42,070 bases of DNA from Wenzhouxiangella sp. (lineage in GTDB: Bacteria; Pseudomonadota; Gammaproteobacteria; Xanthomonadales; Wenzhouxiangellaceae). The DNA lies in NCBI GenBank assembly GCA_007118895.1, contig SKQS01000026.1, positions 1 through 42,070 on the forward strand, read 5' to 3'. Below are positions 24,458 through 32,887 of this stretch, piece after piece. Both the position numbers and the translations under genes were made by a program. Each line of letters starts with the position of its first letter. Positions within the stretch are counted from its first letter, which is position 1. Under the pieces are notes generated by a model, which ran no database searches, had not been told where the DNA came from, and saw nothing but the letters and a program-made list of their open reading frames with translations.

Positions 24458-24489
24458 TCGGTCAGTTGACTGGTCCGCTGATCGGTCAG
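24454..24489. terminator. Possible hairpin between convergent gene ends
   Basis: The 12-mer CTGATCGGTCAG occurs twice (24454-24465 and 24478-24489). Read as plus-strand RNA, GATCGGTCAG and CTGATCGGTC can form a ten-pair stem with two G-U pairs around a 12-base loop. It covers the stops of the small membrane protein gene and of the last Mrp gene. No T run follows, so terminator function is uncertain. Confidence 0.35.
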
Positions 24490-26168
24490 CGAATTCCGAA
24501 CAGCAACAGCGCTGCCAGCAGTACGGCGGTCCACATCGCCATCGAGCCGGTCGGCCAGGAACGGGCCAGCTTGCCGTCGCGACCGTGCTTGCGGTCAACC
24601 CGCTCGGCCTGGGCTGCCAGAAGCTCCGACACTCGAGTCCGGGTACGACGGTTGATGCCGACGATCAGCTCACCGATCCAGCCAACCAGCCGGCGTCCCC
24701 CCTTGCGATAGAACCAGTCGGTGTCGGCGCTGATTTTTGCTTCCCCGCCGACATGCTTGAGCAGCAGGAAAAAGCCCAGACCGGTAAACAGCAGCAGCTG
24801 CAGTTCCTTGAGCACATGGCCGGTGGTGTAGGCGTTGTAATCGACCGGTCCAGGCAGGATGGCGTAAAGTGCGGCCGGATAGACGCCGATGAAGATGCAC
24901 AGGAAGGCAGCGATTCCCATCGCGATCAGCATGTTCAGCGGCGCTTCCTTGGGTCTTAGCCCGGAATCGGGTCCCATGAAGGTAAACCAGGGCAGTTTCA
25001 GCCCGGTGTGCAGGAAGGTGCCGGCCGAGGCGCACAGCAGCATCAGAAAGATCACTGGTCGGTAGTCGGCGGCAGCCGCCTCGACCACCATGGTCTTGCT
25101 GACAAAGCCTGAAAACAGCGGGAATGCCGAGATCGAGAAGGCACCGACCATGTAAAGCACGAAGGTCCAGGGCATGTACTTGTAGATACCCCCCAGTTCG
25201 GTCAGCTTGGCCTTGCCGGTCATGTGGATGACCGCACCGGCGCCCATGAATAAAAGCGCCTTGTACAGGATATGGGTAAAGGCGTGCGAGGCCGCGCCGT
25301 TGAGCGCCAGTAGCGTCCCCATACCGACACCGGCCACCATGTAACCGACCTGGCTGATGATGTGGTAGGCCAGCAGACGGCGGATGTCATTGGCCAGCAC
25401 CGCGTAGACCACCCCGTACAGAGCCATGATCGCGCCCAGCCAGACCAGGATTTCGGTTCCGGGGTAGCCGCGAATCAGGGTGTAGACCGCGGTCTTGGTA
25501 GTCAGCGCACTGAGGAAGATCGCTCCGGTGACGGTGGACTCCGGATAGGCATCGGCCAGCCAGGCGTGTAGCGGCGGCACTGCGGCATTGATCAGGAAGG
25601 CAATCAGGATCAGCCAGAAGGCCGGGCCGCCGATCTGGATCTGGTCGAAAGCGATCGAGCCGGTGCTGGCGTAGTAAACCACCACGCCGGCCAGAAGCAG
25701 CACACCACCGAGGGCATGGACCAGCAGGTATCGCATCCCGGCGGCATAGGAGACCGGGTTCTGACGTCGCCAGATCAGCCACACCGAGGTGATGACCATC
25801 AGCTCCCAGAACACGTAAAGGGTCACCAGGTCGCCGGCGAACACCACGCCCAGCGCCGAGGCGGCGTAGCAGAAAGCAGCCACGTGCTGGATCCGGTCAT
25901 TGACGTGCAGGGCATAGATTGCCCCGACCAGCAGGATGATGCCGAACACGTAGGCAAACACCAGGCTGAGGCGGTCGACCCGTCCGGCAGTCAGCTCCAG
26001 GCCAAGGAAGGAAAACTGGCCGTATAGTCCGGGCTCCAGACCCAGGATCAGCAGCAGCACGATCACCGGCAGAATCAGCATCCAGGCCTGGCGCAGACGG
26101 CCCTTGAGGAAGGCCAGCAACAGGCTGCCGACGATCAGCACCAGCGATGGATGAATCCACTCAATCAT
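24486..26168 (-). CDS. Mrp/complex I-type proton-conducting subunit D, third copy
   Basis: A 560-residue multi-spanning membrane protein of the proton-pumping Mrp/NuoL-M-N family, with about 14 segments. The conserved glutamate of TM5 is in LYVFWELMVITSVWL, the family lysine regions in GAIFLSALTTKTAVYTLIRGYP and ASHAFTHILYKALLFMGAG, and the discontinuous helix in SAFPLFSGFVSKTMV. A C-terminal extension (about 470-560) with a basic cytoplasmic stretch and a last helix distinguishes it from the other two copies. It overlaps the preceding small gene by eight bases and ends the operon. It probably forms an ion channel in the antiporter complex; MrpA-like substitution is possible. Confidence 0.88.
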   Translation of the reverse strand: MIEWIHPSLVLIVGSLLLAFLKGRLRQAWMLILPVIVLLLILGLEPGLYGQFSFLGLELTAGRVDRLSLVFAYVFGIILLVGAIYALHVNDRIQHVAAFCYAASALGVVFAGDLVTLYVFWELMVITSVWLIWRRQNPVSYAAGMRYLLVHALGGVLLLAGVVVYYASTGSIAFDQIQIGGPAFWLILIAFLINAAVPPLHAWLADAYPESTVTGAIFLSALTTKTAVYTLIRGYPGTEILVWLGAIMALYGVVYAVLANDIRRLLAYHIISQVGYMVAGVGMGTLLALNGAASHAFTHILYKALLFMGAGAVIHMTGKAKLTELGGIYKYMPWTFVLYMVGAFSISAFPLFSGFVSKTMVVEAAAADYRPVIFLMLLCASAGTFLHTGLKLPWFTFMGPDSGLRPKEAPLNMLIAMGIAAFLCIFIGVYPAALYAILPGPVDYNAYTTGHVLKELQLLLFTGLGFFLLLKHVGGEAKISADTDWFYRKGGRRLVGWIGELIVGINRRTRTRVSELLAAQAERVDRKHGRDGKLARSWPTGSMAMWTAVLLAALLLFGIR

Positions 26169-26427
26169 CAGCGGTCTCTTCCTCGTAGTAGTCCTCGGGC
26201 TTGTACAGCAGGGCGTAGCCCAGGGCCTTGGAGACCACGATGATCAGGATGCAGGAGACGAATCCGTAGATCGCACCGAAACCGCCGATGCCGTCCCAGA
26301 CGTAGCGCCGGTAAGCCGGCTCAATGAGCAGGTCGGCAATCACCAGGCCGGCCATGATGACCAGCATGACAATGCTCAGCAATCGCCCGTGACGGACCAT
26401 CCACTCCAGCAGCCTGCCCAGCTTCAT
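26161..26427 (-). CDS. Small membrane protein within the Mrp operon, unknown
   Basis: An 88-residue protein with two predicted membrane segments (SIVMLVIMAGLVIADLLI and GAIYGFVSCILIIVVSKALG) and an acidic C-terminal tail (KPEDYYEEETADD). The ATG at 26427 is chosen because GAGGAG lies nine bases upstream; starts at 26484 (ATG) and 26499 (TTG) are open but without a ribosome site. It lies between two D-like subunits and overlaps the next start by eight bases, so it is probably made in step with the complex. I do not recognise it as any standard MrpA-G subunit; an accessory or assembly subunit is the likely role. Confidence 0.7.
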   Translation of the reverse strand: MKLGRLLEWMVRHGRLLSIVMLVIMAGLVIADLLIEPAYRRYVWDGIGGFGAIYGFVSCILIIVVSKALGYALLYKPEDYYEEETADD

Positions 26428-26436
26428 GGCCAGTCG

Positions 26437-26442
26437 CTCCTC
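26437..26442 (-). promoter_or_regulatory. Ribosome binding site deciding the start of the small Mrp gene
   Basis: GAGGAG on the minus strand, nine bases before the ATG at 26427. Upstream in-frame starts at 26484 and 26499 have no comparable site, so this one sets the preferred 88-residue product. Confidence 0.5.
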
Positions 26443-26491
26443 GTCATCTCGATATTGCGCTCCTGGATTTTCAGCATCGATCATCCGGTGT

Positions 26492-27955
26492 TCAGGCAAA
26501 GACCAGCTGCATCAGCCGGTGCGGCAGGCCAGCGGCAAAAAACAGCACCATCGATCCCGCCGCGGTCAGGGTCAGCGGCACCACGCACATCAGCGGCGCT
26601 TCCTTCAGCGTCGCCGGCTCACCTTCCGGCAGTGGCTTGAGAAAGGCCCTCAACACCGGTGGTAGCAGGTAGGCGATGTTGAGCAGCGTGCTGAGCAGAA
26701 AGGCCGCCAGGACCACGGCATGGCCGGCCTCGAATGCCCCCGTCACCAGGTGCCACTTGCTCCACAGCCCACCCATTGGCGGGATGCCGATCACGCACAG
26801 CGCCCCGAGCAGGAACGCGGCCATGGTGAAAGGCATCCGGCGGCCGATCCCGTCGAGTTCGCTGACCAGGGTCTTGTGACTGGCCAGATAAATCGCGCCG
26901 GCGCAGAAGAACAGGGTGATCTTGCCGTAGCCGTGCATCACCATGTGCATGCCGCCGCCGATTGCGGCCACCTGGGTGGCGAGCAGGGCACCGACCACGA
27001 TGTAGGCCAGCTGGGAGACGGTGGAGTAGGCCAGGCGCGCTTTCAGGTTGTCCTGGTGAATGGCAATCAGCGAGGCGGCGATCATGGTGAAGGTGGCCAC
27101 GTAAAGGACGAAATCGGTCAGCGGGATCTCGGCCAGAAAATCCAGTCCGAAGACATAAAGAGCCAGCTTGAGGGCGACGAACACCCCGGCCTTGACCACC
27201 GCCACCGCGTGAAGCAGTGCCGAAACCGGGGTCGGCGCCACCATTGCTGACGGCAGCCAGCGGTGGAACGGCATCAGCGCCGCCTTGCCGGTACCGAACA
27301 TAAACAACAGCAACAGCAGGCCAGCCTGGGTCGGGCCGAGATGGCCGGCCAGGATGCCACCTTGGGCAAATTCCAGCGTGCCGGTGGCGATAAAGGTCCA
27401 GATCATCGCCGGCAGCCAGAAACAGATACTGGTCAGCAGCAGTATGCCCAGGTAGGTTCGCGCGCCCTGGCGCGCCTTTGCGGTACCGGTGTGGGCGACC
27501 AGCGGGTAGGTCGATACCGACAGGATCTCGTAGAAGATGAACATCGTCAGGAGATTGTCGGCAAAGGCGATGCCGGCGGCCGCGCCGAGTGCAATGGCGT
27601 AGCAGGCAAAGAAGCGGGCCAGGCTGGTATAGCCGCCGTTGACCATATAGCCGATCGCGTACGGGGTGGCGACGATCCACAGGCTGGAGGCCAGCAGGGC
27701 AAAGATCATTCCCAGCGGCTCGATCGAGAAGGCGATCGGCAGTCCGGGCAGGATTTCCCAGACCAGCTGTCGCGGTGTCTCTCCGGCCAGCACCGCGCCG
27801 AGCTGGCCGAGCACGGCCAGCAGGAACAGCGCCGAGGTGGTCCAGGAAATCAGCTGCTGTGTTTTCCACGAGCGTGCCGCCAGGCCGATCAGCGCCGCCC
27901 CGATGAACGGGATCAGCACCACCGTCAGGGGCGATACCTGCGGCAGCCAATTCAT
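26492..27955 (-). CDS. Mrp-type antiporter subunit D, second copy
   Basis: A 487-residue polytopic proton-conducting subunit. The TM5 glutamate is in LLTMFIFYEILSVSTYPLVAH, the antiporter-family lysine in GTGKAALMPFHRWLPSAMVAPTPVSALLHAVAVVKAG (key stretch PTPVSALLHAVAVVKAG), and a later helix carries HGYGKITLFFCAGAIYLASH. Length and motifs match MrpD. It overlaps the previous subunit by four bases (ATGA). With the two other copies it gives the complex three D-like channels, more than the one MrpD plus MrpA of the classic system. Confidence 0.92.
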   Translation of the reverse strand: MNWLPQVSPLTVVLIPFIGAALIGLAARSWKTQQLISWTTSALFLLAVLGQLGAVLAGETPRQLVWEILPGLPIAFSIEPLGMIFALLASSLWIVATPYAIGYMVNGGYTSLARFFACYAIALGAAAGIAFADNLLTMFIFYEILSVSTYPLVAHTGTAKARQGARTYLGILLLTSICFWLPAMIWTFIATGTLEFAQGGILAGHLGPTQAGLLLLLFMFGTGKAALMPFHRWLPSAMVAPTPVSALLHAVAVVKAGVFVALKLALYVFGLDFLAEIPLTDFVLYVATFTMIAASLIAIHQDNLKARLAYSTVSQLAYIVVGALLATQVAAIGGGMHMVMHGYGKITLFFCAGAIYLASHKTLVSELDGIGRRMPFTMAAFLLGALCVIGIPPMGGLWSKWHLVTGAFEAGHAVVLAAFLLSTLLNIAYLLPPVLRAFLKPLPEGEPATLKEAPLMCVVPLTLTAAGSMVLFFAAGLPHRLMQLVFA

Positions 27956-29436
27956 GGCATCAGCCCTCCGACCCCAAGCAGCGCCTCGGCCGCAGCTGTA
28001 GAGGCGCCGACGGTCAGCCGGGTGTCAATCCCGAAGTAGAAGTTCAGGGCCACCATCAGCCAGGTGGGCGCCAGCAGCGCCAACGGCGCTTCGCGAACCG
28101 CCGGACTTCCGGCTGGACGCTCCTGCATCCAGGCGGCCTCGATCACCCGCCAGATGTAGTAGACCGCCATCATCGAGGTGATCACGATCAGCCCGACCAG
28201 CCACCAGTGGCCCGCTTCCGCTGCAGCCAGGATCAGATACCACTTGCTGATGAAACCGGCAGTGGTGGGCACACCGATGATCGACAGGCCGGCCAGGGCG
28301 AAAGCGGTCAGCGTCCATGGCATTTGCCGACCGAGGCCGCGGATATCTTGGAGCTTGATCGATCCGATGCGGTACATGATGGTGCCTACGGCCATGAACA
28401 ACGCAACCTTGATCAGCGCATGGTTGAACATGTGCAGAAACGCTGCGGTCAGTCCGGCAGCGGAAAAAAGCGACACGCCCAGCACCATGTAGCCGACCTG
28501 GGCGACCGATGAGTAGGCCAGCATGCGCTTGAGATGATCCTGGAACATTGCCACCCAGGACCCGGCGAACATCCCGGCCACGCCTAGCGCCATCAGCACG
28601 ATCGCCAGCGGCAGCACGGTGAAGCTGTATTCGCCGCCGAACACGGTGAAGATGAACCGGACCATGACATACAGCGCGACCTTGGTTGCCGTGCCGGCCA
28701 GGAAGATGGTGACGAAATTCGGTGCGTAGGCATAGGCGTTGGGCAGCCACAGGTGCAGCGGCAGCATGGCCAGCTTCAGGCCCATGCCAACGACGATGAA
28801 TGCCAGCGCGGCATCGACTGTTCGGGTGTGCTGGACTTCCGGCAGCCGCACCGCCAGGTCGGCCATGTTCAGCGTGCCGGTCATCATGTACAAAAGGGCG
28901 ATACCGATCAGCAGGAAGGTTGCGCCGATGGTGCCCATGATCAGGTACCGGAACGAGGCCAGCAGGGCGCGCCGGTCGCGGCCGTGGGCAATCAGCGCGT
29001 AGGTTGCCAGCGAGGAAATTTCCAGGAATACGAACACGTTGAAGGCATCGCCGGTCAGGGTGATGCCGAGCAGGCCGGCCAGGGCGAGCAGGAACAGGGC
29101 ATAGAACGCTCCCTGGCGTTCGGGAACCTCACGGTCTATGCTGACCTTGGCCCACGGCAGGCTAAGCGCGGCCATGCCGGCGACCAGCAAGGCGACAAAG
29201 GCATTGGCAGCGTCAACCCGGTACTCGATACCGATCGGTGGCGGCCAGTTGCCGAACGGGTAGGACAGCGTGCTCTCCAGCGCCGCCGGCAGGGTCAGCG
29301 CGGCGATCACCGTGGCAACAATTGCCGCCAGCAGGGTTATTGCCCATGGCCAGAATCGACCGGGCAGCAGGGCGACCACGCCGGAAGCGATCAGCGGCGC
29401 CAGCACGCTGAAGGGCATGAGATCGACGATTGCCAT
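27952..29436 (-). CDS. Mrp-type antiporter subunit D, first copy
   Basis: A 494-residue membrane protein of the same family. Motifs: TM5 glutamate in FNVFVFLEISSLATYALIAH, GLKLAMLPLHLWLPNAYAYAP with the TM7-region lysine, LAGTATKVALYVMVRF, and FNHALIKVALFMAVGTIMY. The ATG shares TGATG with the mrpC stop, the normal mrpC-mrpD order, so this is probably the authentic MrpD. Na+(or K+)/H+ exchange across the inner membrane is the family role; ion preference cannot be read from the sequence. Confidence 0.93.
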   Translation of the reverse strand: MAIVDLMPFSVLAPLIASGVVALLPGRFWPWAITLLAAIVATVIAALTLPAALESTLSYPFGNWPPPIGIEYRVDAANAFVALLVAGMAALSLPWAKVSIDREVPERQGAFYALFLLALAGLLGITLTGDAFNVFVFLEISSLATYALIAHGRDRRALLASFRYLIMGTIGATFLLIGIALLYMMTGTLNMADLAVRLPEVQHTRTVDAALAFIVVGMGLKLAMLPLHLWLPNAYAYAPNFVTIFLAGTATKVALYVMVRFIFTVFGGEYSFTVLPLAIVLMALGVAGMFAGSWVAMFQDHLKRMLAYSSVAQVGYMVLGVSLFSAAGLTAAFLHMFNHALIKVALFMAVGTIMYRIGSIKLQDIRGLGRQMPWTLTAFALAGLSIIGVPTTAGFISKWYLILAAAEAGHWWLVGLIVITSMMAVYYIWRVIEAAWMQERPAGSPAVREAPLALLAPTWLMVALNFYFGIDTRLTVGASTAAAEALLGVGGLMP

Positions 29437-29816
29437 CAGCCCCGCTGCTCCTCCTCGAACGGGCCATCATCCTCGCCGTCGTCGCCCAGGTGATCATCCT
29501 CGATCGTGCCGTAGGCTTCCTGGATGCGAACGGCCAGGGCCAGTCCCACCGCGGTGATCGCCACGCCGACCACGATCGCGGTGAGGATCAGAACGTGCGG
29601 TAGCGGGTTGGAGTAGACCTCCACGCCCTCGCGCAGGATCGGCGTCGACCCGCCGACCACCTTGCCGGCGGAAATGAACAGAATGAACACCGAGGTCTGG
29701 AACAGGTTGAGACCAATGATCTTCTTGATCATGTTGCCGCGTGCGATCACGCAATACAGGCCGATCATCATCAGGATGATCACCACCCAGTAATTGAAGA
29801 ATCCGAGGACGGTCAT
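29436..29816 (-). CDS. mrpC: Mrp antiporter subunit C (NuoK-like)
   Basis: A 126-residue three-helix protein related to NuoK. The block IKKIIGLNLFQTSVFILFI followed by VLILTAIVVGVAITAVGLALAVRI is diagnostic for MrpC. The ATG at 29816 is chosen over a longer frame because it shares TGATG with the mrpB stop. An acidic C-terminal tail (DDHLGDDGEDDGPFEEEQ) extends past the usual end. Confidence 0.93.
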   Translation of the reverse strand: MTVLGFFNYWVVIILMMIGLYCVIARGNMIKKIIGLNLFQTSVFILFISAGKVVGGSTPILREGVEVYSNPLPHVLILTAIVVGVAITAVGLALAVRIQEAYGTIEDDHLGDDGEDDGPFEEEQRG

Positions 29817-30265
29817 CACTCGGGCTCCTCTTCGCTGAGCGCTTCCCACTCGCTCTTGCGGCGGGCAAAGTAGGTGAAGATCAGCATCACCACGGTGGCG
29901 ACAGTAACGCCGACGCCGAACTCGACGGTAATGATGCCGAACTGCTGGGCGGCGTGCTCGCCGGGCAGCAGCGGGTAAAAGTCCAGATACCGACCGCCGA
30001 GGATCACGCCCATCAGGCCGGTAATGGCATAGAGCAGGACACCGAAGGCGGCCAGCACGTACATCACCCGCTCGGGGATGACCTTGAGCGCCGCCTCCAG
30101 CCCGTAGATCAGGGCGAACAGGATCCAGCCGGCCGCGACCACCACACCGGCCTGGAATCCGCCGCCCGGCGAGTACTCGCCATGGAACTGGATGTATAGC
30201 CCGAACAGCATGATCAGCGGGATCAGGAAGCGGGCGACGATACGCAGAATGCCATTTTCCCTCAC
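29816..30265 (-). CDS. mrpB: Mrp antiporter subunit B (MnhB domain)
   Basis: A 149-residue membrane protein with an MnhB domain: a first helix ARFLIPLIMLFGLYIQFHGE, then the conserved SPGGGFQAGVVVAAGWILF, two more helices, and FGIITVEFGVGVTVATVVMLIF. A charged C-terminal tail follows. The start is GTG at 30265, overlapping the upstream stop as GTGA. Confidence 0.93.
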   Translation of the reverse strand: MRENGILRIVARFLIPLIMLFGLYIQFHGEYSPGGGFQAGVVVAAGWILFALIYGLEAALKVIPERVMYVLAAFGVLLYAITGLMGVILGGRYLDFYPLLPGEHAAQQFGIITVEFGVGVTVATVVMLIFTYFARRKSEWEALSEEEPE

Positions 30266-30825
30266 GAGGCGTCCTCCTCTTCGGGCTCCCTGCGCCGTCG
30301 GAAGCGGCCGCTTCGCGGTCGTACCCCCAGCAGGGCGTAGACGGCCAGGCCGGCAGCGAAAATCACGAAGGCCTCGCCCATGGTGTCGATGGAGCGATAG
30401 CTGGCCAGCACTGCCGCGACCATGTTCGGCACGCCCATGTCGGGATAGCTTTGCTCGATGTAGTAAGGCCCGACATGGACCTGGGCCGGGTTGTCTGCTG
30501 ACCCGAACTCCGGCAGATCCAGGGTGGCGTAGATCAGGGCGGCGCCGGTAATCAGCACTACCAGCAGGGCGACCAGGTTATGGCCGCCGGTCGGATGCTC
30601 ATAGCGACGCGCCAGGGCTAGCACTGCCAGAATCAGGATGGTCGAGATCCCGGCGCCGACCGCGGCCTCGGTCAGGGCCACATCGCCGGCATCGAGCACT
30701 GCGAACAGGGCGGCTGACAGCAGCGAGTAGATTGCAAACAGCATGGCCGCGGCGAACAGATCGCGCGTGCGCACCACGGCGATGGCGATCACCACCATGA
30801 AGGTCAGCAGGCCGATATCGATCAA
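30262..30825 (-). CDS. MrpA C-terminal module (MbhD/MbhE, DUF4040) as a separate subunit
   Basis: A 187-residue membrane protein equal to the C-terminal part of MrpA. The DUF4040/MbhD segment has AIYSLLSAALFAVLDAGDVALTEAAVGAGIS (key DVALTEAAVGAGISTILIL), and an MbhE-like part has VPNMVAAVLASYRSIDTMGE. The only plausible start is the TTG at 30825, which overlaps the mrpG stop as TTGA; the longer frame to 31041 runs through mrpG in another frame. The large N-terminal channel part of MrpA is missing here, as in the split systems of archaeal-type Mrp and Mbh complexes. Confidence 0.85.
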   Translation of the reverse strand: MIDIGLLTFMVVIAIAVVRTRDLFAAAMLFAIYSLLSAALFAVLDAGDVALTEAAVGAGISTILILAVLALARRYEHPTGGHNLVALLVVLITGAALIYATLDLPEFGSADNPAQVHVGPYYIEQSYPDMGVPNMVAAVLASYRSIDTMGEAFVIFAAGLAVYALLGVRPRSGRFRRRREPEEEDAS

Positions 30826-31181
30826 ATATTCGATGAAGGCTCTCCCGGTGCAGGTCGATTCTCGCTGGACTGTTTTGCGATCACCTCGGGCTCGACCTCG
30901 TCGACCATCGCGGCACGGGCCAGGGCGTGGGTCGCCGTCGGCGCGGTAAACAGCAGGAAAAGCAGGATCAGCAGCAGTTTGATGGTCAGCAGGCTGAAGC
31001 CTGACTGCAGCACCAGGCCGAGAACGATCAGCACGGCGCACAGGGTTTCGGTCACCCCGGCGGCATGCAGTCGGCTGTAGAAATCCGGGAATCGCAGCAG
31101 GCCGAGCCCGCCGAGAATGCCGAAGGCGCCGCCGGCCAGCAGGAAGATCGCCGACAGCACGTTGATCACGGTTTCAGCCAT
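30822..31181 (-). CDS. mrpG: Mrp antiporter subunit G
   Basis: A 119-residue three-helix protein. The PhaG/MnhG signature GILGGLGLLRFPDFYSRLHAAGVTETLC (key LLRFPDFYSRLHAAGVTETL) is clear, followed by LTIKLLLILLFLLFTAPTATHALARAA. The ATG at 31181 overlaps the mrpF stop by eight bases; the longer frame adds residues unlike the family. Confidence 0.94.
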   Translation of the reverse strand: MAETVINVLSAIFLLAGGAFGILGGLGLLRFPDFYSRLHAAGVTETLCAVLIVLGLVLQSGFSLLTIKLLLILLFLLFTAPTATHALARAAMVDEVEPEVIAKQSSENRPAPGEPSSNI

Positions 31182-31467
31182 CGGTGATGTCTCCTTCGCC
31201 GGCCTTGGCCAGATCGCGCATTTTGACCAGCTTGAGCACCGCAACAATCGCGATGAAGTTGATCAGCGCGTAGACAAGCGCCACGTCGATCAGGTCAGCG
31301 TGGCCTGTCACGTAGGTAATCAGGGCGACCACCAGCACCGTCTTGGTGCCAAACACGTTGACCGCGACAATGCGGTCGTAAATGGTTGGCCCTTTCAGAG
31401 CGCGAATCAGCGCCAGCGCCATGGTTGCAAAGATTGCCATGGTGGCGATGACCAGAACGGCAGTCAT
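31174..31467 (-). CDS. mrpF: Mrp antiporter subunit F
   Basis: A 97-residue three-helix protein with the MrpF core LIRALKGPTIYDRIVAVNVFG and the membrane aspartate region DLIDVALVYALINFIAIVAV. It overlaps mrpE by four bases (ATGA) and mrpG by eight. MrpF is small, essential to the complex in studied systems, and its conserved acidic residue is thought to take part in ion passage. Confidence 0.94.
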   Translation of the reverse strand: MTAVLVIATMAIFATMALALIRALKGPTIYDRIVAVNVFGTKTVLVVALITYVTGHADLIDVALVYALINFIAIVAVLKLVKMRDLAKAGEGDITDG

Positions 31468-31952
31468 TGCGCGTCGACTCGCTCGGAGCCTTCCAGCCAG
31501 GCGATCCGTTGCGCCATGGCCCCCGTTTTCAGGTCGTCGGCCGACCGGTCATCCAAGGCATGAACGGTAAGCGTCTCCGGAGTCAGGTGCAGGGCCACGG
31601 TGCCCGGGGTCAGCGTGCAGGAGTTGGCATAGGTCACCTTGGCCACGGCGTGCCGATGTGGCACCGGGACGTCGATGATGTGCGGCCGGATGCGGCTGGG
31701 TGTGAGCGCCAGCATGGCCACGTGAAAATTGGTCTTGACCACTTCCCCGACCAGCCATGCCCAGTACAGCGGCAGGCGCCAGGAATAAAGCACCGGATTG
31801 TGTTCCACACCGACCACCTCCATTCGCAGCGACAGCCAGACCACCAGGGCCACCGAGCCGGCGCCCAGCACGAACAACAACGGCTTGTAGACCCCGGAAA
31901 CGGCCAGCCAGAGTGCGATCAGAACGATAGTGAGTGATACAACGTAGCGCAT
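31464..31952 (-). CDS. mrpE: Mrp antiporter subunit E
   Basis: A 162-residue membrane protein and the first gene of the operon. Two N-terminal helices, then PLYWAWLVGEVVKTNFHVAML, RIRPHIIDVPVPH and ANSCTLTPGTVALHLTPETLTVHALD, all typical of MrpE (PhaE/MnhE). The ATG at 31952 begins MRYVVSLTIV at the first helix; a frame from 31997 adds 15 unrelated residues. The operon promoter should lie between 31952 and the NERD gene stop at 31999, or inside that gene, since both are on the same strand. Confidence 0.93.
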   Translation of the reverse strand: MRYVVSLTIVLIALWLAVSGVYKPLLFVLGAGSVALVVWLSLRMEVVGVEHNPVLYSWRLPLYWAWLVGEVVKTNFHVAMLALTPSRIRPHIIDVPVPHRHAVAKVTYANSCTLTPGTVALHLTPETLTVHALDDRSADDLKTGAMAQRIAWLEGSERVDAQ

Positions 31953-31998
31953 AGTTGTCGGGATATTACCAAACTCGGCGTCAATAGCCGTCACCACG

Positions 31999-32796
31999 TC
32001 AGGCGGCCGCCGAGACCGGCCGTCTGCGGCCGGCTGGACGCTTCAAACTCGCCAGTTCAGCGACGATACGACGGCGCTGTTCGGGATCGATCATAGTTGC
32101 GGCTTTTGTGGTCATCGTGGCATTGACCTGGTCGAGGGTAATGACCGGTAGCTCGGCAGCTTCGGCGTTGTCAACGACGGCGCCAGGGCGACTGAAGCAC
32201 ACCACGCCCTGGACCGGCACCGCCAGGCTATGACGCATCAGCCATGTTTCCAGCGCGGCAATCTGCGGCCTGATCTGCAGCAGCGGGTTGGGCAGGGTGC
32301 GCCACACCGGGCGCGAACCGCAGCCGGCTCTTTGCAGCACCGGCCACTGGCGCTTGTCCGGCGCCACGTGGATCCGTCCCGGTGAATTCTTGACCTCGAT
32401 GATGTCGACGCCGGACGGGCCGACAACCACGAAGTCCAGTTCACGCCGGCCGCCGGGCAAGGTATCGTCCGGCAGCATCAGGCGATTGAATACCACGTGG
32501 TCATCGGACAGCTTGCCCAGCTCGTTGAGTACCGCCTGCTCGCCGCTGGCGCCGATCAGCTCATGGGCCGGCACCGAGCTGCCGCCATCGATGGCCAGGA
32601 AGAACAGCACCAGGCAGCAGACAAAGGCGATGACGAAGCCCAGCGGCGGCAGCAGCCAGAAGCCGAAGGCAACGGCCGGCGCCATGGGCACAGCGGCCAG
32701 CAGCAGCTTGCGGCGACGTGCCTGTCGCAGACGGTCCTGGTCGCGGCGGTGTCGTTCGATGCTGCCGTAGGCGCTGACGTGACGGGTATCGGCCAT
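31999..32796 (-). CDS. Membrane-anchored NERD-domain protein
   Basis: A 265-residue protein. A basic cytoplasmic start (RHRRDQDRLRQARRRK) precedes two membrane segments (about residues 33-70), then a NERD domain with GASGEQAVLNELGKL, the nuclease-like core RRELDFVVVGPSGVDIIEVKN (Asp and E-V-K as in restriction-like folds) and GRIHVAPDKRQWPV. NERD proteins are thought to be nucleases, but no activity is shown for most. The ATG at 32796 is preferred; one at 32829 is also open and neither has a good ribosome site. It is divergent from the AAA+ gene and lies just upstream of the Mrp operon on the same strand. Confidence 0.82.
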   Translation of the reverse strand: MADTRHVSAYGSIERHRRDQDRLRQARRRKLLLAAVPMAPAVAFGFWLLPPLGFVIAFVCCLVLFFLAIDGGSSVPAHELIGASGEQAVLNELGKLSDDHVVFNRLMLPDDTLPGGRRELDFVVVGPSGVDIIEVKNSPGRIHVAPDKRQWPVLQRAGCGSRPVWRTLPNPLLQIRPQIAALETWLMRHSLAVPVQGVVCFSRPGAVVDNAEAAELPVITLDQVNATMTTKAATMIDPEQRRRIVAELASLKRPAGRRRPVSAAA

Positions 32797-32887
32797 GGCC
32801 AGAATTGTGCCATGTGGGCCGACAGGCATGGCGAGTGCCGCCGTTTTGACGCAAAATGCGCAGTCGGACTGTTACCCGGGCCTGGAA

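Noticed and set aside
26619-27950. 443-codon minus-strand frame inside a D-like subunit
   Set aside because: Out-of-frame reading of the Mrp D gene; Arg/Gly-rich with no membrane pattern.
24486-31952. Respiratory complex I or membrane-bound hydrogenase operon
   Set aside because: NuoL/M/K-like subunits are present, but no hydrophilic Nuo or hydrogenase subunits; mrpE, mrpF and mrpG mark it as an Mrp antiporter.
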